Below, in pieces: positions 13,516 through 19,967 of a stretch of DNA of 20,077 nt (position 1 is the stretch's first letter; each line of letters begins with the position of its first letter). A program made the position numbers and the translations under genes. Origin of the DNA: a virus; the IMG/VR virus record IMGVR_UViG_3300017782_003987, positions 1-20,077 of that record; one strand, given 5' to 3'. The notes below the pieces were generated by a model that was not told where the DNA came from, made no database searches, and was given only the letters and a program-made list of their open reading frames with translations.

Positions 13516-14474
13516 GCTGTATTTACCAAGGTAAAATTATTGAAACAGAACAGTCCAAAAATTCATTAGGTGGAACTGAAATGATGCGTCAGCGCGTTAT
13601 TGATAATGTGCAAAGTGATATCTTGCAGGATTTTGCTATTCACTTCTCACGCCCTCGTGAAATGTACACTAACGTAAAAAACATTATGTACTGTCACGAC
13701 TTGGCTGAAGATCCTGAAAACAAAGTTCTTACAAATAACGGATGGAAAGAATTTGACCATTTTGTTTTTGTAACAGCATGGCAACGAGACATGTACATTG
13801 CTTATTATAACATTCCGTACTCAATGTGTTCAGTAATTCCTAATGCTGTTGAAAAGCCTTATAATCCAAAACTTGATAAAGATGCAAATGAAATCCGTTT
13901 GATTTATCATACTACTCCGCATCGTGGTCTTGAGCTCTTATATCCAATCGTAGACGCATTGTCTAAAGATTATCCAAACATTCATCTTGATGTATATTCT
14001 TCCTTTGCAATTTATGGGTGGGTTGAACGCGATGATCCGTATGTTGAATTGTTTACGAAAATCCATGCTCACCCTAATATGACATATCACGGCTCAGTTT
14101 CTAACGAAAAAGTACTCTCCGCATTGGATAAATCTCATATCTTCCTATACCCAAACATTTGGAAAGAAACATCTTGCATTGCGTTGATTGAAGCAATTAA
14201 GAGTGGCTTGCTTTGTATCCATCCAAATTATGGTGGACTAACTGAAACCGCAGCTAACGCAACAATTACATATGATTGGCATGAGGATCCTAACGTCCAT
14301 GCTAATCGAGCTTTTTCAGTTGTAAAGCAGGTATTGGATATTCAAAAGCAAGATCCAAACTTCATTCCAAAGTTTACAACGTCAGATCGCTTTAATTTAG
14401 CACGGAACAGTATAAATAGTTTTGCGAATAGTTGGAACAGACTGCTCCAAGATTTAAATAACGATGGAAAATAA
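13512..14474 (+). CDS. GT-B glycosyltransferase (family 1/4 type)
   Basis: A 320-residue GT4-like glycosyltransferase. It has an N-terminal GGTEMM loop (20-25), MYCHD (59-63), VTAWQRDMY (87-95), VIPNAVE (108-114) linking the two domains, IYHTTPHRGLELL (131-143) with the donor-phosphate Arg138, and KETSCIALIEAIKSG (218-232) carrying the EX7E pair Glu219 and Glu227, followed by NYGGLTE (239-245) for the nucleotide-sugar. It would transfer a sugar from a nucleotide-sugar donor, retaining configuration. The acceptor is unknown. It may act with the sugar genes upstream, although those are 3-8 kb away. Confidence 0.88.
   Translation: MSCIYQGKIIETEQSKNSLGGTEMMRQRVIDNVQSDILQDFAIHFSRPREMYTNVKNIMYCHDLAEDPENKVLTNNGWKEFDHFVFVTAWQRDMYIAYYNIPYSMCSVIPNAVEKPYNPKLDKDANEIRLIYHTTPHRGLELLYPIVDALSKDYPNIHLDVYSSFAIYGWVERDDPYVELFTKIHAHPNMTYHGSVSNEKVLSALDKSHIFLYPNIWKETSCIALIEAIKSGLLCIHPNYGGLTETAANATITYDWHEDPNVHANRAFSVVKQVLDIQKQDPNFIPKFTTSDRFNLARNSINSFANSWNRLLQDLNNDGK
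14411..14418 (+). promoter_or_regulatory. Possible intragenic late promoter box TATAAATA
   Basis: An exact TATAAATA lies near the 3' end of the glycosyltransferase gene, 59 bases before ATG 14478, and codes in-frame for part of the conserved-looking C-terminus. Its distance from the next start fits a late promoter, but an octamer of A and T is expected by chance in AT-rich DNA. Confidence 0.35.
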
Positions 14475-14477
14475 GTT

Positions 14478-14840
14478 ATGTCTAATGTTATAGAATTTCC
14501 TATAAAGGATAAAGTTAACGCGTCTGCAAAAACACGTGAAGAACTTCAGCAAACTATTGTTGACTATAAAGAAGAAATAGCTGAAGAAGCGTCTGAATAT
14601 TTGTGGAGAAATCTCCTTGGTGAAATGTCACGGATGGGATGTGATTTTGATAAAGAAATCAAAGTGCATTTTCCATCCATGGTATTAGTACTTGAATCAA
14701 TTAGGTCCTTACACTTACAAGCTCATGGTGTCCACCATCCACTGCAAGATTTTGCAACAGAATTTGTTGATGTTGAAGAAATAGAAAATTTTGAGGCAGA
14801 AGCTAAAAAAATGGTTGACATTGACGAAGAGTTAGATTAG
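14478..14840 (+). CDS. Conserved hypothetical phage protein (120 aa)
   Basis: A 120-residue acidic protein. It starts MSNVIEFP, an N-terminus I recall from marine T4-like phages, and is otherwise helical (TREELQQTIVDYKEEIAEEASEYLWRNLLGEMSRMG split across 19-54, and MVLVLESIRSLHLQAHGVHH, 68-87). The end is strongly acidic (VDVEEIENFEAEAKKMVDIDEELD). No catalytic motif. Its start lies three bases after the glycosyltransferase stop. Confidence 0.7.
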   Translation: MSNVIEFPIKDKVNASAKTREELQQTIVDYKEEIAEEASEYLWRNLLGEMSRMGCDFDKEIKVHFPSMVLVLESIRSLHLQAHGVHHPLQDFATEFVDVEEIENFEAEAKKMVDIDEELD

Positions 14841-14880
14841 AATAGTAAGTATTAGATAAAATTGAAACAGAGAAAATAAA

Positions 14881-15741
14881 ATGGCAATTCTAGTAGATTA
14901 CAACCAAGTTATCCTTGCTTCGCTATTCGCAAGCATCGGTAACCATCATAATGTGGACATTGACGAAAATCTTATCCGTCATATGTTCCTAAATTCAATC
15001 CGGTCTAACCGTAAAAAGTTTACCGAACAATATGGAGAAATCGTAATATGTGCTGATGGCAAAAATACATGGCGCCGTGAGCTATATCCTTATTACAAAG
15101 CTAATCGTAAAAAGTCTCGTGATGAGTCTGAACTTGATTGGACTCAGCTATTTGGTATTATGAATACCATCCGAGATGAGCTTAAGGAATTCTTTCCATA
15201 CAAAGTTATTCATATGGACCATCTTGAGGCTGATGATATCATTGGTACCATCATCCATGAAAACGGTGCTATCTTAAACGGCGGTGCAGAACCTTTCTTG
15301 GTTCTATCCGGTGATAAAGATTACATCCAATTACATACGTATGCTAATGTGGATCAGTTTGACCCAGTTCGTAAACGTTGGATCCGTAATGACAATCCTG
15401 ACCAATATTTGGTTGAGCACGTCTTAAAAGGTGACACTGGTGATGGTGTTCCGAATATTCTTTCACCAGACAATTGTTTAGCTGTTGGCCAACGCCAAAA
15501 ACCTATGACCAAAAAACGCCTTGAGCAATTCCGCAATGGCACGGATGGTATGGATGAAGAAACATTACGACGCTATCACCGTAATAAAACCATGATTGAT
15601 TTGTCTCAAATTCCGGCAAATTACCAAACAGCAATTCTTGAAGAGTACAGCATTGACAAAGAAGTTGGTCGTTCAGAACTCTTTAACTTTTTTGTTAATC
15701 GCAAACTCAAAAACCTAATTTCAGACATACAGGATTTTTAA
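14881..15741 (+). CDS. rnh: RNase H (T4-type 5'-3' exonuclease)
   Basis: A 286-residue FEN-1-family nuclease like T4 RNase H (about 305 residues), which removes RNA primers and adjacent DNA from lagging-strand fragments. It has VDYNQV with Asp6, ICADGKNTWRRELYPYYKANR (56-76) with Asp59, LEADDIIG (115-122) with Glu116, Asp118 and Asp119, LSGDKDYIQL (142-151) with Asp145 and Asp147, and GDTGDGVPN (184-192), the helix-three-turn-helix DNA-binding motif. All expected metal ligands are present. In T4, rnh lies beside dsbA, 33 and 59; here a different small gene follows directly after the stop. Confidence 0.93.
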   Translation: MAILVDYNQVILASLFASIGNHHNVDIDENLIRHMFLNSIRSNRKKFTEQYGEIVICADGKNTWRRELYPYYKANRKKSRDESELDWTQLFGIMNTIRDELKEFFPYKVIHMDHLEADDIIGTIIHENGAILNGGAEPFLVLSGDKDYIQLHTYANVDQFDPVRKRWIRNDNPDQYLVEHVLKGDTGDGVPNILSPDNCLAVGQRQKPMTKKRLEQFRNGTDGMDEETLRRYHRNKTMIDLSQIPANYQTAILEEYSIDKEVGRSELFNFFVNRKLKNLISDIQDF

Positions 15742-16182
15742 ATGGCAGTTAGAAGATCAATTTCAGAAATCATAAATAAAGCAATAGAAATACCAGTTAA
15801 AAAAGATAAAGCAGCGTGGCTTCAGGAAAACGAATCCGCTCCGCTAAAAACTATCCTCAAATATTGGTTTGACGAATCTATTGAGTTTTTGATTCCTGAT
15901 ACACCACCGCCTTGGAAAAAGAACGAATACGAAGACGAAGCTAAAAGTTTGTTATACCATGAGGCACGTCGACTTAAGATCTTTGTCAAAGGTGGAGGGT
16001 ATGATAATCTTAACCAAATCAAGCGTGAAAGTTTATTCATTAGCTTGTTAGAAGATGTTGATAATGATGACGCTGAAATGCTATGCAAAATGATTACTAG
16101 AAAATCGCCAAAAGGATTGTCCTTAAAGACAGTCATGACGGCATTTCCTGACTTAATTGAAATTAAAGAAACAGTATCATAG
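15742..16182 (+). CDS. Conserved T4-like phage protein (DUF6433-like), unknown
   Basis: A 146-residue protein starting directly after rnh. It shows KKDKAAWLQENESAPLKTILKYWFD (20-44), the proline run IPDTPPPWKKNE (51-62), ESLFISLLEDVDNDDAEML (95-113) and GLSLKTVMTAFPDLIE (125-140). This order (LxxNxSxxLKxIL, PPxxP, RESLFxxLLExxxxxDAExL, GLTxxxVxxAFPxLI) fits a family I remember from cyanophages as DUF6433. No function is known. Its place right after rnh, where T4 has dsbA/33/59, hints at a replication or transcription role, which is only a guess. Confidence 0.78.
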   Translation: MAVRRSISEIINKAIEIPVKKDKAAWLQENESAPLKTILKYWFDESIEFLIPDTPPPWKKNEYEDEAKSLLYHEARRLKIFVKGGGYDNLNQIKRESLFISLLEDVDNDDAEMLCKMITRKSPKGLSLKTVMTAFPDLIEIKETVS

Positions 16183-16191
16183 GAAAGACTA

Positions 16192-16365
16192 ATGGCTAAA
16201 AGTTTTAAAGAGTTCCGCGAAGATTGGGAACACGACGAATGGGGTCACAACGAAGAACGGAGCGTACGCAGTAAGGAAAAGCGTATGAAAAACCGTCGTG
16301 ATAAAAAGAAACTGAAACGGCAAGAAAGAAATTCCCATCTTGATACTGAAGAACAAAAAAGGTAA
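16192..16365 (+). CDS. Small, very basic protein (57 aa)
   Basis: ATG 16192 follows AGGAAAG (16181-16187, spacing four). The 57-residue product has an acidic/aromatic start (MAKSFKEFREDWEHDEWG) and then an extremely basic segment (SVRSKEKRMKNRRDKKKLKRQER, residues 24-46), pointing to RNA or DNA binding. No family recognised. Stop TAA is at 16363-16365. Confidence 0.7.
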   Translation: MAKSFKEFREDWEHDEWGHNEERSVRSKEKRMKNRRDKKKLKRQERNSHLDTEEQKR

Positions 16366-16384
16366 TTCTTTTTCATATTAACTA

Positions 16385-16413
16385 TTGACATTTGAGTACA
16401 AATAGGTTATATT
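16385..16413 (+). promoter_or_regulatory. Sigma70-like early promoter P4
   Basis: TTGACA (16385-16390) and TATATT (16408-16413) are 17 bases apart. The -35 box is in the conserved block TAACTATTGACATTT (16379-16393). The -10 box lies within a 37-base sequence that recurs at 19930-19966. Confidence 0.85.
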
Positions 16414-16443
16414 GATTCTATAAGGTAAAACAAAAGGAATCAA
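16407..16443 (+). repeat. 37-base direct repeat, copy 1 (early promoter -10 and leader)
   Basis: These 37 bases, from one T before the -10 box through the ribosome site AAAGGA, are identical to 19930-19966. The unit contains a 7-base dyad: TTGATTC (16412-16418) and GAATCAA (16437-16443). It precedes an unrelated gene in each place, so it is a duplicated control segment. Confidence 0.9.
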
Positions 16444-16447
16444 TCTT

Positions 16448-16840
16448 ATGGGTACTTCATCAATGATCGCAAACTACAACGAAGACGGCACAGTTACAGC
16501 AACATATTGCCATTACGATGGTTATCTTGCTTACAACGGCCGTCTTCTTTTTGAAGCCTATAACACACCTGAGAAGGCTAAAGCAGTAGCAAATGCTGGT
16601 TATATCTCAGGTCTGAAAGAAGACCTACAGACATCTTTAGATGAGTCGGTCCATTCAAACCAATCCCCTGTTACATACAATTCAGTTGAAGACTTCCTGG
16701 CAAACGGCCGTGAGTTTGCTTGTGCTGATTATCTTTACCTGTTTGACGGAGACGCATGGTTCTATGCTTCAACGCCTGCCCAGGAAGGTACATGGTTAAT
16801 GGAAGAAGTTGAAATGAATTTAAATGAGGTAGCTGCATAA
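16448..16840 (+). CDS. Conserved small phage protein (130 aa)
   Basis: A 130-residue acidic protein of a family I recall as widespread in phages, beginning MGTSSMIANYNEDGTVTATYCHYDGYLAYNG. Marks are the YCHYDGYL segment (20-27), LLFEAYNTPEKAKAVANAGYISGL (33-56) and, near the end, DYLYLFDGDAWFYAS (94-108). Function unknown. It is read from early promoter P4 with AAAGGA (16433-16438) nine bases before ATG. The stop is doubled by TAATAA, and the second TAA opens the next promoter block. Confidence 0.88.
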   Translation: MGTSSMIANYNEDGTVTATYCHYDGYLAYNGRLLFEAYNTPEKAKAVANAGYISGLKEDLQTSLDESVHSNQSPVTYNSVEDFLANGREFACADYLYLFDGDAWFYASTPAQEGTWLMEEVEMNLNEVAA

Positions 16841-16846
16841 TAACTA

Positions 16847-16875
16847 TTGACATTTGCTCGCGAATCAGATAGATT
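16847..16875 (+). promoter_or_regulatory. Sigma70-like early promoter P5
   Basis: TTGACA (16847-16852) and TAGATT (16870-16875) are 17 bases apart, with the 15-base block TAACTATTGACATTT at 16841-16855. Serves the KOW/SH3-like gene at 16902 and probably the HAD gene after it. Confidence 0.85.
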
Positions 16876-16901
16876 GTATATATCAACAAAGGAAAATGAA
16901 A

Positions 16902-17174
16902 ATGAAAAAGTTAAACCAAACAACACTGAAAACAATCCGCAACGCTGACAAGGATACACTTGACGCAATTATCGCGGAAGTCAAAAACCGTCAACGCCAA
17001 ATGCAGCGTGAAATCGGAAACGCATTCAACGTCGGAGATAAAGTTTGGTTTGACGCAAATCGTCGTGGTCGCATTGAAGGTATGATTTCAAAAATCAACC
17101 AAAAGACTATCGTCGTTAAAACACCTACCGTAACTTGGAAAGTTACACCATCACTATTAAAGAAAGTAGCCTAA
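16902..17174 (+). CDS. Small KOW/SH3-like phage protein (90 aa)
   Basis: A 90-residue basic protein: an N-terminal helical part (MKKLNQTTLKTIRNADKDTLDAIIAEVKNRQRQ split across 1-33) followed by an SH3/KOW-like beta part with FNVGDKVWFDANRRGRIEGMI (43-63), KINQKTIVVKT (65-75) and a WKVTPSLLKKVA end. AAAGGA (16888-16893) lies eight bases before ATG 16902; ATG 16896 would be too near. KOW-like barrels often bind RNA or RNA polymerase, but this is not shown here. Similar proteins occur in other marine phages by memory. Confidence 0.82.
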   Translation: MKKLNQTTLKTIRNADKDTLDAIIAEVKNRQRQMQREIGNAFNVGDKVWFDANRRGRIEGMISKINQKTIVVKTPTVTWKVTPSLLKKVA

Positions 17175-17175
17175 T

Positions 17176-17787
17176 ATGTATAACCGTTCTAATGAAACAA
17201 TTGCTGATAAAGTCATCCTAGTTGACGTTGACGGTGTACTCCTTGACTGGGAGTATGCCTTCACAGGTTGGATGCAAAAGCATAACTATGAAATCCAAGA
17301 AGGCATGGAAGATCAATATGATATGACCCTTCGTTATGGACTCAAGATTGAAGATAAAGAACGGATTGTTCGTATGTTCAACGAGTCTGCTTGGATCCGT
17401 AAACTTCCACCTTTGCGTGATGCAATCAAATATGTTCGGAAACTCCATGAAGAACAAGGATATGTATTCCGAGTAATCAGTTCATTGAGTGACTGCTATT
17501 ACTCTCAACATCTTCGGACTAAAAACTTGATTGAAATGTTTGGTCCTAGTGTCTTTGAAAACTTTGTCTATCTTGACACAGGTGCCGATAAAGATGATGC
17601 TCTTGAGCAGTATCGTGGAACCGGTTGCTTTTGGGTTGAAGATAAACCACAGAATGCCGACCTTGGCTCTGAGCTTGGTTTGGAAGCAATCCTAGTTAAT
17701 CACCATCATAATGAAAATGTTGAGATTAACCCTGCAACCACTCGTGTAAATAATTGGAAAGAAATTTATGAATTAATCGCTGGATAA
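17176..17787 (+). CDS. HAD-superfamily phosphatase/nucleotidase
   Basis: A 203-residue HAD hydrolase. Motif I is VDVDGVLLDW (16-25) with nucleophile Asp17 and acid/base Asp19, motif II is VISSLS (100-105), the conserved lysine is probably Lys139 in GADKDD (136-141) and motif III/IV is FWVEDKPQNADLG (152-164) with Glu155 and Asp156. It resembles the HAD hydrolases seen in cyanophage T4-like genomes; substrates may be a nucleotide or a 3'-phosphate end. It starts one base after the previous stop. Confidence 0.83.
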   Translation: MYNRSNETIADKVILVDVDGVLLDWEYAFTGWMQKHNYEIQEGMEDQYDMTLRYGLKIEDKERIVRMFNESAWIRKLPPLRDAIKYVRKLHEEQGYVFRVISSLSDCYYSQHLRTKNLIEMFGPSVFENFVYLDTGADKDDALEQYRGTGCFWVEDKPQNADLGSELGLEAILVNHHHNENVEINPATTRVNNWKEIYELIAG

Positions 17788-17809
17788 CTATTTTGAATTA
17801 TAAATAGTT
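17786..17809 (+). promoter_or_regulatory. AT-rich stem-loop overlapping a late promoter
   Basis: AACTATTT (17786-17793) and AAATAGTT (17802-17809) form a perfect 8-base inverted repeat with an 8-base spacer. The stem has a single G-C pair, so an RNA hairpin would be weak, and no T-run follows directly. It overlaps the TATAAATA box at 17799-17806. A protein-binding dyad or a chance AT palindrome are both possible. Confidence 0.4.
17799..17806 (+). promoter_or_regulatory. Late promoter box TATAAATA
   Basis: An exact late box in the 69-base gap after the HAD gene, 50 bases before ATG 17857. It could drive the FmdB-like protein, phoH and the PAAR gene. The PAAR gene being structural makes a late promoter here sensible. 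Confidence 0.6.
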
Positions 17810-17856
17810 TTAACAATGAAATAGATTATGAAATAATTTGAAATAGAGGAGACTTC

Positions 17857-18093
17857 ATGCCGACTTATACGTTTGAAGATACAAACACTGGTGAAATATT
17901 TGACAAAGTTATGAAGATCTCAGATAGAGATCTTTTCCTCGAAGAAAACCCTAATATAACTCAAAGAATTGGACGGCCACCGTCAATAGGTGATGCCGTG
18001 CGTCTCGGGCGATTGAAGCCTGACGACGGTTTTCGTGATGTGCTTCGTAATGTTCAACATCATCATAAAAAGGATAACATAAACACTTGGTAA
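17857..18093 (+). CDS. FmdB-like small phage protein (78 aa)
   Basis: A 78-residue protein with MPTYTFEDTNTGEIFDKVMKISDRDLFLEENPNITQRIG at the start, an opening and spacing close to the FmdB-type small regulators (MPTYxYxC...), and the phage-typical DAVRLGRLKPDDGFRDVLRNVQHHH (46-70). The paired cysteines of bacterial FmdB zinc ribbons are absent, as in similar phage proteins I recall. GAGGAG (17846-17851) lies five bases before ATG. Function unknown. Confidence 0.8.
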   Translation: MPTYTFEDTNTGEIFDKVMKISDRDLFLEENPNITQRIGRPPSIGDAVRLGRLKPDDGFRDVLRNVQHHHKKDNINTW

Positions 18094-18128
18094 ACCGTTG
18101 TGTTATTCGGATATAACAAGGAGGTTTC

Positions 18129-18878
18129 ATGGCTAGACAGCGAAGACTATCCAGGAAAGAACGACGTAGACAAGAACGAGAAGAGGAAAACATGATGCGT
18201 GTTTTAAACACCAAGTTTTCAATGCGGGCAGTTAAACCGCTAACACCATCTCAATCTGATTTATTTAATTCTTACGAAAGAGGGTATAATCTCGCAGCCA
18301 TAGGAACAGCAGGTACAGGAAAAACAATGTGTGCTACATACTTGGCACTCAATGATGTACTACAGAAAGGAGAGTATGAAAAGGTCGTCATAATTAGATC
18401 TGCAGTTCAAACACGCGAGCAAGGCTTTATGCCTGGGTCAAAGGCCCAAAAGGAGGCGGTATTCGAAGGTCCGTATACCGACATCGTTAACGATCTATTT
18501 AGCAGAGGAGATGCTTATCAAGTTTTAAAACAAAAAGGTATGATTGAATTTATGAGTTCATCGTTTGTAAGAGGACTCACGTTTGATAATTCAGTCATTA
18601 TAGTAGACGAATGTCAATCTATGACGTACCATGAACTTGATACTATTATCACACGTGTAGGAGAGTCCTCAAAGATTATCTTCTGCGGTGATACAAAGCA
18701 AGACGATCTTCAACAATCTCGAAACAGAGCAGATATCTCAGGTCTTTACGATTTTGTAAAGGTTCTAAATGCTATCCCATCTTTTGGTGTGGTAAGATTT
18801 GGAGTTGAAGATATTGTTCGTTCAGGATTAGTTAAAGAATATATAATTGCAAAAGAAAAACTTTTAGAGGCTGCATAA
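18129..18878 (+). CDS. phoH: PhoH-like ATPase
   Basis: A 249-residue PhoH-family P-loop ATPase; the exact role in phages is unknown. It has a highly basic N-terminal tail (RQRRLSRKERRRQERE, 3-18), LTPSQSDLFNSY (38-49), Walker A GTAGTGKT (59-66), VIIRSAVQTREQGFMPG (residues 88-104) and Walker B VIIVDECQ (156-163), followed by GDTKQDD as sensor. AAGGAGGT (18118-18125) is a near-perfect ribosome site, preceded by a 6-base stem TGTTAT/ATAACA (18101-18118). The stop overlaps the PAAR start by one base. Confidence 0.93.
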   Translation: MARQRRLSRKERRRQEREEENMMRVLNTKFSMRAVKPLTPSQSDLFNSYERGYNLAAIGTAGTGKTMCATYLALNDVLQKGEYEKVVIIRSAVQTREQGFMPGSKAQKEAVFEGPYTDIVNDLFSRGDAYQVLKQKGMIEFMSSSFVRGLTFDNSVIIVDECQSMTYHELDTIITRVGESSKIIFCGDTKQDDLQQSRNRADISGLYDFVKVLNAIPSFGVVRFGVEDIVRSGLVKEYIIAKEKLLEAA

Positions 18879-19231
18879 TGGCGTTAGCTGCACGCGGAGA
18901 CACAATAGAAACAGTAGATACAGTTCATCCAGCATCAGGAGATGCGGTGGCAAACGATGGATCTAATTGTGACGTAAATTCAATAAACACTTCAACAGAC
19001 GCGTGTAGCGGAAAAGTTTTTGCACAAGGTATCGGCGTTGTCAGATTTGGCGATGCCGTTACCAATCATATACAAGGCGGTGTTTGTACTAATCATGCAA
19101 TCGCGCCTACTCTTAACACAGGTTCATCTAAGGTGAAAATTGAAGGAAAGAAAGCAGGGCGCAAAGGTGATACATATTCTTGCTCTGCTGAAATCAAAAC
19201 AGGAGCGCCTAAAGTAGATATAGGCGGCTAA
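18878..19231 (+). CDS. PAAR-domain baseplate spike tip protein
   Basis: A 117-residue PAAR protein, the cone that caps the central spike of T4-like baseplates (T4 gp5.4) and of type VI secretion tubes, helping to pierce the host envelope. Repeated short beta elements are visible: MALAARGDTIETVDTVHPASGD (1-22), VVRFGDAVTNH (54-64), TGSSKVKIEGKKAGRKGDTYSC (81-102) and IKTGAPKVDIGG (106-117). His17, His64, His73 and several Cys (31, 43, 70, 102) are candidate zinc ligands. It overlaps the phoH stop by one base, so its message includes phoH, a non-structural gene. Confidence 0.88.
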   Translation: MALAARGDTIETVDTVHPASGDAVANDGSNCDVNSINTSTDACSGKVFAQGIGVVRFGDAVTNHIQGGVCTNHAIAPTLNTGSSKVKIEGKKAGRKGDTYSCSAEIKTGAPKVDIGG

Positions 19232-19239
19232 TTTATATT

Positions 19240-19911
19240 ATGTTTAATCATGTAGAGCACGGCGTGGTGCTTCCCAAATTAACACGTGAAACAACTACAA
19301 CTGGTAGAAAATACTTTACACCAGAAGGAAACGCATATCCGTCAATCACAACGGTTCTTGGCGTATTAAATAAAGAAGGAATTCTTGCGTGGCGTCAAAG
19401 AGTTGGCGAAGCGGAAGCAAATAGAATATCACAGCAAGCCGCCACTCGTGGTACGGCGGTACACAAACTTGCAGAAGATTATTTAGATAATAAAGAGGAT
19501 TGGAACAAAGGTGCAATGCCTTCAAATCTCCAATCCTTTAATGATTTAAAATCTATACTTGACCAACGTTTAAACAATGTTTGGTTTCAAGAAGAGTTCT
19601 TATACTCTGATAGACTAAAATGCGCAGGACAGGTTGACTGCATCGCTGAGTTTGACGGTCAACTTTCTATTGTTGATTTTAAAACATCAAGGAAACCAAA
19701 GAAAGAGGAATGGATTACTAATTACTTTATTCAAGCATCTTTTTACGCCGCTGCATTTTATGAAAGAACCTCCATACCAATTAAACAAGGCGTGATCTTG
19801 ATAACCGTAGACGGTTCAGAACCACAAGTCTTTAAAGTTAACACTTACGATTATTTAGAACATTTTATTGCAGTACGAAAAAAGTACAAAGAAATGAAAG
19901 AACGCCATTGA
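19240..19911 (+). CDS. PD-(D/E)XK exonuclease
   Basis: A 223-residue RecB/lambda-exonuclease-like nuclease of the type annotated as exonuclease in marine T4-like phages. Visible: SITTVLGVL (35-43), ATRGTAVHKLAEDYL (68-82) with His75, EEF (118-120), GQVDCIAEFDGQLSIVDFKTSRKP split across 130-153, with Asp133 and the Asp146-x-Lys148 pair as metal and catalytic residues, and QASFYAAAFYE (165-175) in the usual YxxQxxxYxxA position. It would process DNA ends for recombination-dependent replication or degrade host DNA. The stop TGA overlaps the -35 box of promoter P6. Confidence 0.88.
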   Translation: MFNHVEHGVVLPKLTRETTTTGRKYFTPEGNAYPSITTVLGVLNKEGILAWRQRVGEAEANRISQQAATRGTAVHKLAEDYLDNKEDWNKGAMPSNLQSFNDLKSILDQRLNNVWFQEEFLYSDRLKCAGQVDCIAEFDGQLSIVDFKTSRKPKKEEWITNYFIQASFYAAAFYERTSIPIKQGVILITVDGSEPQVFKVNTYDYLEHFIAVRKKYKEMKERH

Positions 19912-19936
19912 CATTCATTATGAAATGGTTTATATT
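19908..19936 (+). promoter_or_regulatory. Sigma70-like early promoter P6
   Basis: TTGACA (19908-19913) and TATATT (19931-19936) are 17 bases apart. The -35 box overlaps the exonuclease stop. The -10 and leader duplicate those of promoter P4. Confidence 0.83.
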
Positions 19937-19966
19937 GATTCTATAAGGTAAAACAAAAGGAATCAA
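19930..19966 (+). repeat. 37-base direct repeat, copy 2 (early promoter -10 and leader)
   Basis: Identical to 16407-16443, including the dyad TTGATTC (19935-19941) and GAATCAA (19960-19966) and the AAAGGA ribosome site. Immediately downstream the two copies diverge: here ATG follows the repeat by one base, in copy 1 by four. Confidence 0.9.
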
Positions 19967-19967
19967 A

